Below, piece by piece: positions 1-7,251 of a stretch of DNA of 17,230 bases. The translations under genes were made by a program, and so were the position numbers. The notes beneath the pieces are model-generated. The model saw only the letters and a list, made by a program, of their open reading frames with translations. It did no database searches and had not been told where the DNA came from. This DNA is from Chloroflexota bacterium. Its GTDB lineage: Bacteria > Chloroflexota > Anaerolineae > Aggregatilineales > Phototrophicaceae. How positions within the stretch are numbered: the stretch's first letter is position 1; the number at the start of each line of letters is the position of its first letter. The stretch spans positions 1 to 17,230 of the forward strand of contig QGUR01000063.1 in the NCBI GenBank assembly GCA_003242205.1. Reading direction: 5' to 3'.

Positions 1-1402
1 GTGTCCGGTTTTCGTCCCGTGGTTCCCGCCGCGTCTGTGGCGGCGGCGGGTTGCGAAAAGCATATCTGTCGAGCTCGCCTCGCTGCACCAGCGCCGCCAT
101 CACCGCGCCCCGCACGCCCGCATAGCCAGCCTGATCCTGAATTTCGACCGGCACGTTCAGAATGTCGGCGATGAGCTGCGCCCAGGCGGTCGACTTCGCG
201 CCGCCGCCCGCCAGCGTCAGGCTGTCGATCTGAAAATCGACCAGCGCGTCGAGCGCGTGGCGATAAGCAAAGGCAACGCCTTCCAGCACGGCGCGATACA
301 GGTCCTCCCGGCGCGTACGCCCCGTCAGGCCGACGAACGCGCCGCGCGCCGCCGGGTCACGAAACGGCGAGCGTTCTCCATTTAGATAGGGCAGATAGAT
401 GAGCGAACCCGGGTCGCCTGCCAACGCCTGAGAGATCACCTCGTCATAGCTGGCGCTGCCAAACAGGTCGCGTACCCATTCCAGATTGCCGCCGGCGGTC
501 AATAGCGGCGCAATCTGGATGTAGCGCCCCGGCTGCGGGTGCGCCAGCGTAATCACGCCATCAGCCACAGCCCGCGTCTCCGACGTGAAGGCAATCCATC
601 CGGATGTCCCCAGATAGGCATAAACCCTGCCCGGCTCGCCCGCGCCGACGCCGAGCGTCACTGCGCCCGCGTCTCCCGGCCCCAGATGCACCGGCAAGCC
701 GGCTGGCAGCCCGATGATCTCTTCGTATGCTTCGACCGTCGCGCCTACCTGAGCGCCGCCCGGCACGATCCTCGGCAGCATCGCCGGAGCCTCTTCAATC
801 CCGGCGGCGCGAAAGAGGTCATCCGGCAAAGGTCGACGGCTTTCGAGTTCCAGCAGGCTCGTGGTCGAGGCGGTGGTCGTGTCGGTCGCCAGTTCGCCAC
901 ACAGAAAATCAGCCATATAATCGGCCGCGCCCATCAGCACCGTACGCGTCGAGCGATAGTTCTCCGGCTCGTGGCGCTTTACCCACAGCAGTTTGGAAAG
1001 CAGGCTGCTGGCATCGTGATCGCTTCCGGTCAGGCCGAGCAGGCGCTGCGCGCCGAACGTCATGTTGATGATGTCCGCTTCCTGCCGGGCGCGGGTATCG
1101 CTGTAAAGAATGACCGGCCGCACCAGAAACTTGTCGTCATCGAACAGGATCAGATCCTGCATCTGGCCCGTCAGCGCGACACCGGCCAGTTGATCGCGAT
1201 AGCGTTGTAGATCGAGCATCCGGGCGCTGGTCAGCAGTGCGTGAGTCCAGCCTGCCGTATCCTGCTCCACGACGCCGTCCTGTCCCAACGTTACCGGATA
1301 ATCTTGCGTGAAACTGCTCAGCACCTGACCGGCGGCGCTGACCAGCGCCGCTTTGAGCCCAGTCGTGCCAATATCGAACGCCAGCCACACCCCATCTGTC
1401 AT
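1..1402 (-). CDS. FGGY-family carbohydrate kinase, xylulokinase-like (3' end cut by window)
   Basis: This is an ATP-dependent sugar kinase of the FGGY family, with 467 codons visible and no stop before the window edge; relatives are about 500 residues. The N-terminal phosphate-binding motif DIGTTGLKAAL lies at residues 10-20. The likely catalytic base is Asp244 in GPGDAGAV. The xylulokinase-type stretch LPYLNGERSPFRDP is at 337-350, and the C-terminal ATP-binding segment LAGGGAKSTAWAQ is at 397-409. Known xylulokinases usually read GQMHG near residue 80; here it is GQMQD, so the substrate need not be xylulose. The ATG overlaps the stop of the preceding TrpA-like gene by four bases (ATGA), so it is the last visible gene of the sugar ABC operon and probably phosphorylates the imported sugar or its product. 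The last 20 or so residues are rich in Pro and Arg and do not look like the family C terminus. The family call is firm; the substrate is unknown. Confidence 0.88.
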   Translation of the reverse strand, partial: MTDGVWLAFDIGTTGLKAALVSAAGQVLSSFTQDYPVTLGQDGVVEQDTAGWTHALLTSARMLDLQRYRDQLAGVALTGQMQDLILFDDDKFLVRPVILYSDTRARQEADIINMTFGAQRLLGLTGSDHDASSLLSKLLWVKRHEPENYRSTRTVLMGAADYMADFLCGELATDTTTASTTSLLELESRRPLPDDLFRAAGIEEAPAMLPRIVPGGAQVGATVEAYEEIIGLPAGLPVHLGPGDAGAVTLGVGAGEPGRVYAYLGTSGWIAFTSETRAVADGVITLAHPQPGRYIQIAPLLTAGGNLEWVRDLFGSASYDEVISQALAGDPGSLIYLPYLNGERSPFRDPAARGAFVGLTGRTRREDLYRAVLEGVAFAYRHALDALVDFQIDSLTLAGGGAKSTAWAQLIADILNVPVEIQDQAGYAGVRGAVMAALVQRGELDRYAFRNPPPPQTRREPRDENRT

Positions 1403-2205
1403 GACAATACTCCCGGCGGAAATACAGTTGCAGCGCGCAACGATTCGATATAGGCGACCAGCGCATCCTTACCTGTCTGAAGATGCTCGACGATTTTAGT
1501 GCCAACGATAGCCATGTCGACTCCCAACACTGCCAGCGCGGCGATCTGTTCGGGGCGCTGCAGACCGATGCCAACGCCAACCGGCATGTCGGGCTTGATG
1601 TCACGTATGCGCCTCAGCATCTCGGCGATCATACGGCCTAATTCGCCTTCAATATCGGCCTTTTCGCCGGTCGGCCCAAGCGCCGCCTTCAGGTAAATCA
1701 GATCACCGAGTTCAACGCAGGTTCGCAACGTCTCGTCATCGGCGCGGGCGTCGAGCAAGGTGATGGTTGCTAATCCAAGCGCCCGCGCGCGCGAAGCTAC
1801 GAACGCACCTTCCTCCGGATCAATATCCGGCGCGAGCACGCCATGAACGCCGTTTTCGACGCACAAGCGCAGAAAGCCATCCAGCGAGCGACCGACCGCT
1901 GCATAGGTCATCACGAAACGCGGCTGGGGCAAATCGCGCAGCCCGCCGATCAGCGCCAGCGCCGGTTCGGCGTGAATACCGCGCTGGGCCGTAACCACCC
2001 GATGCGCTTTGGCGATCACCTCGCCATCGAGCGCCGGGTCGTCGGCGGGAACGCCGAACTCGATAACATCCAACCCAACCGCGGCGCGAACCATGCGATA
2101 GAAGTCGTCCGGCGTTGGAAAACCTGCCAGAAAATAGCCGCACAGCGCCATGCGACCGGACTGGCGCACACAGCGCAGCGTGGCAAGCAGGGGATTGGAT
2201 TCCAT
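1399..2205 (-). CDS. TrpA-family (tryptophan synthase alpha-like) TIM-barrel lyase/aldolase in a sugar operon
   Basis: The 268-residue product has the full length of TrpA, which splits indole-3-glycerol phosphate into indole and glyceraldehyde 3-phosphate. The two TrpA catalytic acids are kept: Glu and Asp eleven residues apart in IEFGVPADDPALDG. Also kept are AGFPT near the N terminus, a PDIDPEE segment matching PDLPPEE, Tyr and the G-x-T-G loop in YLKAALGPTGE, and both phosphate-binding turns, GVGIG and VGTKIV. The usual SR before the G-x-T-G loop is AL here. The start ATG shares one base with the permease stop (TAATG) and the stop overlaps the kinase start, so it is translationally coupled on both sides. 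No trpB or other trp gene is nearby. I infer a retro-aldol lyase acting on a phosphorylated ketose; a misplaced true TrpA cannot be excluded. Confidence 0.82.
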   Translation of the reverse strand: MESNPLLATLRCVRQSGRMALCGYFLAGFPTPDDFYRMVRAAVGLDVIEFGVPADDPALDGEVIAKAHRVVTAQRGIHAEPALALIGGLRDLPQPRFVMTYAAVGRSLDGFLRLCVENGVHGVLAPDIDPEEGAFVASRARALGLATITLLDARADDETLRTCVELGDLIYLKAALGPTGEKADIEGELGRMIAEMLRRIRDIKPDMPVGVGIGLQRPEQIAALAVLGVDMAIVGTKIVEHLQTGKDALVAYIESLRAATVFPPGVLS

Positions 2206-3209
2206 TACTGCCCTCGCCTCGATAAACTGCTCAGCGTGACCGCCAGAATGATGATGCCCCCGGTCAGGATTTGCTGGATGTAGCTGTCGATATTGAGCTG
2301 CGTCAGGCCGTTCGCCAGCACGCCGAGGATCAGGACACCGACCAGCGTGCCAAGCACATGCGGCTCGCCCTCCTCGCTCATCGTCATGCCGAGGAACACC
2401 GCCGCGATGGCATTCAGCATCAGGCCGTCGCCCTGTTTCGGATTGGCCGATGCCAAGCGGCTGGCCAGCATCAGCCCTGCCGCCGCCGCGCCCAGACCGC
2501 TGACGACGAATGCCAGCAGGCGCAGAAAACGCACCCGAACGCCCGCCAGACGCGACGCCTCGCGATTGCCGCCGATGGCGTACAGCCGACGGCCGAACAC
2601 CGTCTGTTCAAGAATGAACCATGTCAGCACCAACACCGCCAGCGCCAGCAGGGTCAGGTTGGGAATCGTGATGCTGCCGAGCACCAGCCCTTCACGCCCG
2701 AAGTTGCCGAACGCTTCGGGAATGACGCGGCCAAAGATCGTCGTGCCACCGCTGATATAGAGCGCCAGCCCGCCGAAAATCGTCATCGTGCCAAGCGTGG
2801 TGACAAACGCTGAAATGCCAACATACGACACGAGAAAGCCGTTGATAAGCCCGCCAAGCGCCCCGGCCAGAAGCCCCGCGACGACCGCGACCGCAACCGG
2901 CTGCTCGTTCTGAAACAGCGTTCCGGCGATGATGCCGACCAGGCTGGCCATCGTGCCAACGCTGAGATCGAAATCGCCCACCACCATGACCACCGTCATC
3001 GTGAAGGCGACGACGCCGAGAATGCTGACCTGCTGCGTGATGTTGAGCCAGTTCGTGACCGTCATGAACGTCGTCGGGCGCTGCTGCCAGAAAATGGCGA
3101 CGATGATCAGAAAACCGATCAGCGTGCCAAAGGTCCGCAGCCAGCGCGCAACCGAAAACGCCCGCCGTTTTCGCGCGGGCCTAACGCCCACCGTCTGTGG
3201 AACGCTCAT
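2205..3209 (-). CDS. Ribose-type sugar ABC transporter permease (RbsC/BPD_transp_2 family)
   Basis: This is a 334-residue inner-membrane permease of the RbsC/XylH class. It has about eight to ten hydrophobic segments, beginning with TFGTLIGFLIIVAIF. Family hallmarks include VVMVVGDFDLSVGTMASL in the first third (the DLSVG motif typical of sugar permeases), FVTTLGTMTIFGGLALYISGG, YAIGGNREASRLAGVRV (the cytoplasmic loop thought to contact the ATPase), and GLMLNAIAAVFLGMTMSEEGEP towards the end. An in-frame ATG exists five codons upstream at 3224, but 3209 is preferred because GGAG at 3221-3218 sits nine bases before it. The gene overlaps the end of the ATPase gene by 29 bases and its stop is fused to the start of the TrpA-like gene. 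The partner ATPase and binding protein lie just upstream. The sugar carried is not identifiable. Confidence 0.93.
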   Translation of the reverse strand: MSVPQTVGVRPARKRRAFSVARWLRTFGTLIGFLIIVAIFWQQRPTTFMTVTNWLNITQQVSILGVVAFTMTVVMVVGDFDLSVGTMASLVGIIAGTLFQNEQPVAVAVVAGLLAGALGGLINGFLVSYVGISAFVTTLGTMTIFGGLALYISGGTTIFGRVIPEAFGNFGREGLVLGSITIPNLTLLALAVLVLTWFILEQTVFGRRLYAIGGNREASRLAGVRVRFLRLLAFVVSGLGAAAAGLMLASRLASANPKQGDGLMLNAIAAVFLGMTMSEEGEPHVLGTLVGVLILGVLANGLTQLNIDSYIQQILTGGIIILAVTLSSLSRRGQ

Positions 3210-4755
3210 GAGCCGTTTCTCCATAGCATAATGAGAGCAGCGATTCTTCGGTCAGGCCGGCGGTGGGAACTTCGTCCACCAGCACTCCCTGACGCATGAT
3301 GAGAATGCGATCCGTCATGCCGATCAGCTCAGGCAGGTCAGACGAAACCATCAGGATCGCGGCCCCCTGCCCGCTGAGCTCACGGATCAGTCTATACAGG
3401 TCAACCTTCGCGCCGACATCGACGCCGCGTGTCGGCTCGTCGAGCAGCAGCAGCACGCGCGTCGTTCGGGTGAGCGCGCGGGCAAAAACTGCCTTCTGCT
3501 GATTGCCGCCGCTCAATTCGCGCACCGTTTGATCCGGGCCAATCATCTTGAGCTGGACAGTGTCGCCAAGCGACCGGCTGGTACGCCGTTCAAGCCCACG
3601 GTCGATCAGCATGCCGCCCCGGCTCAGCCATGCCAGACCGGGCAGCGTGATGTTGTCAGCCACGCTGCGCGACAGGACCAGCCCTTGAGAACGACGCTCC
3701 TCCGGCACGAAAGCGACGCCGTTGCGCCACGCCATCGCAGGCGTCAGCGAAACCCGCCGGCCATCGAGCAGGATTTCACCGGACAGCCGCCTGTCGGCCC
3801 CAACCAATGCCCGCAGCAGTTCCGTTCGGCCAGAGCCGTTCAGCCCGGCAACGCCGACGATTTCGCCTTCGCGCAGGTCAAAGGCATCCGCCCGAACCGC
3901 GTGGCTACGCAGGTTCCGCACGGTCAGGCGCATGCGCTCACCGACAGGCGTCTGGCGCGGCGGATACACCTGCTGGAGCGTTCGTCCCGTCATCAGGCGA
4001 ATGAGTTCGCCGGGATGGGTATCGGCAGCGTGGCGCGTGCCGACGACACGCCCATCGCGCATGACGGTGATCCGGTCGGAAATGCGGAAAATTTCTTCCA
4101 TGCGATGCGACACATACAGCACGGCACTGCCACGCGCTTTTAGCCCGTTGATAACCTCGAACAGCAGGTCAACCTCATGGCCGGTGAGCGCGGCGGTTGG
4201 CTCGTCCATGACGTAAACCAGCGCCCGGCTGCCATTGTCGCTGTCGTCGCCGGCAAACGCCCGCGCAATGCTGACGAGCATCTGGTCGCCGGGGCTAAGC
4301 CGCGCCATGCGCTCGCTTGGATCAATATGGTGAACGCCAAGCATTGCCAGCACATCCCGCGCGCGGCGATTGAGCGTTCGCCAGCGCACGAGCGTTCCAA
4401 ACCAGGCCGGATAGCGCTGGCCGAGAAACACGTTTTCGGCCACCGATAACTGTGGCACGATATTGAGTTCCTGATGGATGAATCGCAGGCCATGACCGTA
4501 GGCGGCCTGCGGGCTGTGCAGCGTCGCAGGTCTGCCCTGAATCTCCACTTCAATCCGGTCGGGGGCCAGCACACCGGCCAGCAGCTTGATGAGAGTCGAT
4601 TTGCCCGCCCCGTTTTCGCCCATCAGAGCATGGACTTCTCCGGCGCGCAATTCGAGCGAGGCATCGGTTAACGCGGGAACGCCGTTGTAACTCTTGCTCG
4701 CATGGCGCACAGCCAACAGCACTGTGCCTGGAGATGGGTCAACCGCGGTTGTCAT
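3181..4755 (-). CDS. Sugar ABC transporter ATPase with two nucleotide-binding domains (RbsA/XylG family)
   Basis: This 524-residue cytoplasmic ATPase powers the ribose-type importer. Domain 1 has Walker A GENGAGKST (46-54), a Q-loop at HQELN, signature LSPGDQM (153-159; LSVGQQQ is usual) and Walker B VYVMDEPTAAL (180-190). Domain 2 has the degenerate Walker A GLNGSGRTE (304-312) expected of this family, signature LSGGNQQ (414-420) and Walker B LLLLDEPTRGVD (435-446). The frame is open up to a GTG at 4809, but the extra 18 residues are unlike the family and run through an intercistronic hairpin, so the ATG at 4755 is chosen; no strong ribosome-binding site is visible there. It overlaps the downstream permease gene by 29 bases. 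Function as a sugar-importer ATPase is secure; the substrate is not. Confidence 0.93.
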   Translation of the reverse strand: MTTAVDPSPGTVLLAVRHASKSYNGVPALTDASLELRAGEVHALMGENGAGKSTLIKLLAGVLAPDRIEVEIQGRPATLHSPQAAYGHGLRFIHQELNIVPQLSVAENVFLGQRYPAWFGTLVRWRTLNRRARDVLAMLGVHHIDPSERMARLSPGDQMLVSIARAFAGDDSDNGSRALVYVMDEPTAALTGHEVDLLFEVINGLKARGSAVLYVSHRMEEIFRISDRITVMRDGRVVGTRHAADTHPGELIRLMTGRTLQQVYPPRQTPVGERMRLTVRNLRSHAVRADAFDLREGEIVGVAGLNGSGRTELLRALVGADRRLSGEILLDGRRVSLTPAMAWRNGVAFVPEERRSQGLVLSRSVADNITLPGLAWLSRGGMLIDRGLERRTSRSLGDTVQLKMIGPDQTVRELSGGNQQKAVFARALTRTTRVLLLLDEPTRGVDVGAKVDLYRLIRELSGQGAAILMVSSDLPELIGMTDRILIMRQGVLVDEVPTAGLTEESLLSLCYGETAHERSTDGGR

Positions 4756-4839
4756 AGTCGTATACACCGGGCCGGATGAAACAGCGCTCAGACTGTTCAC
4801 CCGGCCCACCGCTGGATGAAACAGGCGGGTGAACGCGCC
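4756..4839 (-). promoter_or_regulatory. Intercistronic alternative hairpins between binding-protein and ATPase genes
   Basis: Two overlapping, mutually exclusive stems can form in the operon mRNA here. One pairs CGGGTGAAC (4834-4826 on the minus strand) with GTTCACCCG (4803-4795), nine base pairs, starting six bases after the binding-protein stop. The other pairs GGGCCGG with CCGGCCC (4807-4801 with 4775-4769), with an inner five-pair stem AACAG/CTGTT. Neither is followed by a U run, so this does not look like an intrinsic terminator. In ABC operons such structures often protect the binding-protein message and lower expression of the membrane genes; that role is inferred here. Confidence 0.5.
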
Positions 4840-5772
4840 TTACTCTACCCGCGCGTTTTCGCGCGTGACGAGCGTCGTCGGCACGTAAACAGTCGTCTGC
4901 GTCAGTGTTTCGCCGTTGAGATAGCGCTCGACCAGATCGGCTGTCGTCGAACCGATGCCTTCGAAGTCCTGAGCGACCGAGGCTTCGAAGTTGCCGCCCT
5001 GCGCGATTGCTTCCACCGCCTGCGGATTGGCATCGATACCGACGATGATGATGCCTTCGTCCTGACGCCCGGCCGCTTCAATCGCCTGCAACGCACCCAG
5101 CGCCGGCTGGTCCCACGCAGCCCACACGGCGTTGATGCTGCCCGGCTCAGGATTGGCCGCCAGAATGGCCTCCATGCGCGCGCGCGAGTCGGCAATGCCG
5201 CCATCGGTCACATCCGGCACGACCTGATCGATGATCTCGATGTCGGGCGTGTTGTTGAAGATCGCTTCGGCAATCACGCCGCGCTTCTGAACCGGCGGGT
5301 ATGGCGGGAAGATGAACATGACGACCCGGCCTACACCATTCAGCCGGTCGACAACGTAAGTCGCCGTTTCCGCTGCCATCGCATAGCCGTTGCTGGTCAC
5401 GTTAACGACCAGTTCGGGAACGCTGCCTGCGTCCATACCAAACACCGGAATACCGGCAGCAACGGCGTCGGCCAGCGCGGGGACCTGCTGCGGATCGACG
5501 TTGATGACAATGGCGTCAACCCCCTGCGTCACAACATCCTGCAGGCGGCTGTTCAACGCTGCCACGTCTCCGGCTGTGTCAATCACATTAACCGTCCAGC
5601 CCTTTGCTTCGGCGGCGGCTTGGAACGCTTCGACCATAAACTGCGTGCCAGGCTGGGCCAAATAGGGCGTCAGCACAGCCACCACCGGGGCGTCGTCCTG
5701 CGCCGACACAGGCAGTGCGAACCCGGTGACCAGCAACGCCATCACCAATAACAAACGAAACAAGCGCGACAT
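4840..5772 (-). CDS. Sugar ABC transporter substrate-binding protein (RbsB/Peripla_BP_4 family)
   Basis: This 310-residue secreted binding protein supplies substrate to the adjacent sugar importer. Residues 1-24 form a Sec signal peptide, with a charged start, a hydrophobic core and a cleavage site ALPVSA-QDD. No cysteine follows, so it is not an evident lipoprotein. The mature part has the RbsB-type two-lobe pattern: FMVEAFQAAAEAKGW, LQDVVTQGVDAIVINVDP, AVAAGIPVFGMDAG, ILAANPEPGSINAVWAAWD and IIIVGIDANPQAVEAIAQGG. The start is supported by GAGGAGG at 5787-5781, eight bases upstream, the strongest ribosome-binding site seen in the left half, as expected for an abundant component. It is the first gene of the transporter set and lies 80 bases after the small membrane protein gene. 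The ligand is probably a monosaccharide or polyol, not determined. Confidence 0.93.
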   Translation of the reverse strand: MSRLFRLLLVMALLVTGFALPVSAQDDAPVVAVLTPYLAQPGTQFMVEAFQAAAEAKGWTVNVIDTAGDVAALNSRLQDVVTQGVDAIVINVDPQQVPALADAVAAGIPVFGMDAGSVPELVVNVTSNGYAMAAETATYVVDRLNGVGRVVMFIFPPYPPVQKRGVIAEAIFNNTPDIEIIDQVVPDVTDGGIADSRARMEAILAANPEPGSINAVWAAWDQPALGALQAIEAAGRQDEGIIIVGIDANPQAVEAIAQGGNFEASVAQDFEGIGSTTADLVERYLNGETLTQTTVYVPTTLVTRENARVE

Positions 5773-5852
5773 TTTTTGGGCCTCCTCTTGAGATAAAAAC
5801 AGTATTACCAGCTAATCGGTGGCTGAAATTATGCTTCCCGATACAACCGATG
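5773..5852 (-). promoter_or_regulatory. Short gap upstream of the sugar ABC operon; possible control region
   Basis: The 80 bases contain the strong ribosome-binding site of the binding-protein gene and a six-base inverted repeat, ATCGGT (5815-5820) and ACCGAT (5846-5851), 25 bases apart. No convincing -35/-10 pair was found on the minus strand, so whether the sugar operon has its own promoter here or is read from hisN is unresolved. The lac-type operator seen at the araB promoter does not occur here. Confidence 0.3.
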
Positions 5853-6305
5853 TCAAAAGATGTGCGCGCCGCCGCCAGCACCCCACACGCCAAACAGTAC
5901 CGCTGCTGCCAACGCGACCGTCCACAACAGACCGCCCAGTGCCATCCAGAAGAACAGCCGGAGCGGCGGCGTGTTCAGCGCCAGCCCGATCAACGCGCCG
6001 ATCTGAGCGCCCGTTGTGACCGGCGCGAGGAACGCCAGCCCGATCAGCCCATAGCGCGACCACGCGCGCCCGACCAGACTGTCCGGGTTGAGCCGCGCCC
6101 GGTCGCCAAGCCGCCACAGCAACCACCGGCGTACGGGTTCTCCGGGCAGCACGACAATGGCAACACCGGCCGCATAGGCGAGCGACGCCGCCAGAACGAC
6201 AGGCGCGATATTCAACCCGAACGCCATCCCGGCGGGAATGGACGCCCACAGCGAAACAAACGCAATTGTGAATACGCCGGCCAGCGCCGGCAGGTTATCG
6301 AGCAT
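5853..6305 (-). CDS. Small multidrug export family membrane protein (putative)
   Basis: The 150-residue product is almost wholly hydrophobic, with about four membrane segments: roughly 5-25, 27-48, 84-110 and 115-140. The pattern ASIPAGMAFGLN near the N terminus, and YGLIGLAFLAPVTTGAQIGALIGLALN in the second half, resembles the Sm_multidrug_ex family (PF06695/COG2426), whose transport role is poorly established. The open frame runs back to 6641 inside hisN, but those residues are Arg-rich and out of keeping with the family, so the ATG at 6305 is chosen; AGAGGG lies eight bases upstream. That site is buried in a hairpin that begins at the hisN stop, implying translational coupling to hisN. No functional link to the sugar genes is evident. 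The family call is moderate. Confidence 0.68.
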   Translation of the reverse strand: MLDNLPALAGVFTIAFVSLWASIPAGMAFGLNIAPVVLAASLAYAAGVAIVVLPGEPVRRWLLWRLGDRARLNPDSLVGRAWSRYGLIGLAFLAPVTTGAQIGALIGLALNTPPLRLFFWMALGGLLWTVALAAAVLFGVWGAGGGAHIF

Positions 6306-6310
6306 ATGAT

Positions 6311-6334
6311 GCGCCCTCTCAGGGAGAAGGGCGC
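6311..6334 (-). promoter_or_regulatory. Hairpin sequestering the ribosome-binding site between hisN-like and small membrane protein genes
   Basis: Immediately after the hisN TAA stop, the mRNA can form a seven-pair stem, GCGCCCT with AGGGCGC, around a ten-base loop. The 3' arm contains the purine run that would serve as ribosome-binding site for the next ATG five bases beyond. There is no U run, so it is more likely a coupling element than a terminator: a ribosome reaching the upstream stop would open it. Confidence 0.5.
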
Positions 6335-7147
6335 TTAATCCCTTTCTCCTCCCGAAGCATTCGAGCGAGAGGGCGAAGCTGCGGGCAGAAGAATATCCAT
6401 CACCTGCTTCTGCAGCCTGCCGTTGGTAGCGACCGAATTGCCGCCGTAGATCGTCGGCGTGCCCTGCCAGTCGGTGAACGTGCCGCCCGCTTCTTCCAGA
6501 ATGACCGCGAATGGGCCGCAATCCCAGACATTCATGATAGCGTCGACCATGACATCGCCGCGACCGGTTGCGACCAGCGCGTAGCCATAAGCATCGCCCC
6601 ACGTACGTGCGACGCCCGCATTCCGACACAACTGCTCCCACCGCGCTTGTTGCTCGTCCGAAACCAGCACGTCGCTGCCCAGCACCAGCGCATCTTTCAG
6701 GTCGCTCACATCAGAAACACGGGCGCGACGGCCATTCCAGAAGCAACCCAACCCACGCGCCGCGAATACGGTCTCGTTGAGCGCGGGAAAGTGCGCCACA
6801 CCAACGACCGGCTCGCGATTTCGCGTCAACGCGATCAGGCAGGCATAAAGCGGCACCCCCGCGACAAACGACTTTGTGCCGTCAATCGGGTCGATAATCC
6901 ATGTCCACTCCGACGCGCCGGTTTGCTCGCCGAACTCCTCGCCCAACAAGCCATGCGCGGGCCAGTAGCGTTCTACGAGGTCTCGGATCACCTGCTCGGC
7001 TTCGCGGTCGGCGCGCGTGACAGGGCTGAGATCGCCCTTGCGCTCCACGGCGACGCCGGTCTGAAAGTAGCCGAGCGTGACGCGGCCCGCTTTCCAGGCG
7101 GTCTCCAGCGCGAAATCGAGCAGCGATTGCAGTGACGGCTCGTTCAT
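6335..7147 (-). CDS. hisN: Histidinol-phosphatase-type inositol monophosphatase family protein
   Basis: This 270-residue Mg-dependent phosphatase belongs to the IMPase superfamily. Metal-site motifs are in place: GEE at 69-71, DPIDGTKSF at 86-94 and WD at 208-209. The wording of the motifs is that of HisN-type histidinol-phosphatases rather than generic SuhB/IMPase: DPIDGTKSFVAGVPLYACL, and then TWGDAYGYALVATGR followed by MNVWDCGP. The likely reaction is removal of phosphate from L-histidinol phosphate in histidine synthesis, although related enzymes act on inositol or galactose phosphates. The ATG at 7147 has GGAG six bases upstream. It begins only 22 bases after the terminator of the liv operon, leaving no room for a promoter downstream of that terminator. 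No other his gene is in the window, so HisN activity is inferred from sequence motifs alone. Confidence 0.87.
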   Translation of the reverse strand: MNEPSLQSLLDFALETAWKAGRVTLGYFQTGVAVERKGDLSPVTRADREAEQVIRDLVERYWPAHGLLGEEFGEQTGASEWTWIIDPIDGTKSFVAGVPLYACLIALTRNREPVVGVAHFPALNETVFAARGLGCFWNGRRARVSDVSDLKDALVLGSDVLVSDEQQARWEQLCRNAGVARTWGDAYGYALVATGRGDVMVDAIMNVWDCGPFAVILEEAGGTFTDWQGTPTIYGGNSVATNGRLQKQVMDILLPAASPSRSNASGGERD

Positions 7148-7168
7148 CAGTTTCTCCAGACTACAGGC

Positions 7169-7221
7169 AAGATAAAAGCGGCGGTTGCGGGAACATTATC
7201 GGCATTCCCAACGCCCGCCGC
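7169..7221 (-). terminator. Intrinsic terminator of the liv operon
   Basis: Past the livF stop, the minus-strand transcript can fold GCGGCGG (7221-7215) against CCGCCGC (7184-7178), with an inner GGGAA/TTCCC stem. TTTTATCTTG follows directly. This is a standard rho-independent terminator shape, located between livF and hisN and oriented for transcripts coming from livF. Confidence 0.72.
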
Positions 7222-7251
7222 CAGATACGACAATCAGGATAACGAATGTGG

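Noticed and set aside
4756..4809. GTG start at 4809 for the sugar ABC ATPase
   Set aside because: The added residues are not family-like and run through the intercistronic hairpins; the ATG at 4755 gives the expected N terminus.
4816..5751. A 311-codon plus-strand open frame opposite the sugar-binding-protein gene
   Set aside because: It mirrors almost exactly a well-supported gene on the other strand, is rich in Arg and His with no recognisable domain, and is what GC-rich codon use produces by chance.
5815..5851. Six-base inverted repeat upstream of the sugar ABC operon as a repressor operator
   Set aside because: Half-sites are short, about 25 bases apart, unlike LacI-family sites, and no promoter was found with it, so it is noted but not claimed.
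6306..6641. N-terminal extension of the small membrane protein into hisN
   Set aside because: The extension is the out-of-frame shadow of hisN; the hydrophobic family-like sequence begins at the ATG at 6305.
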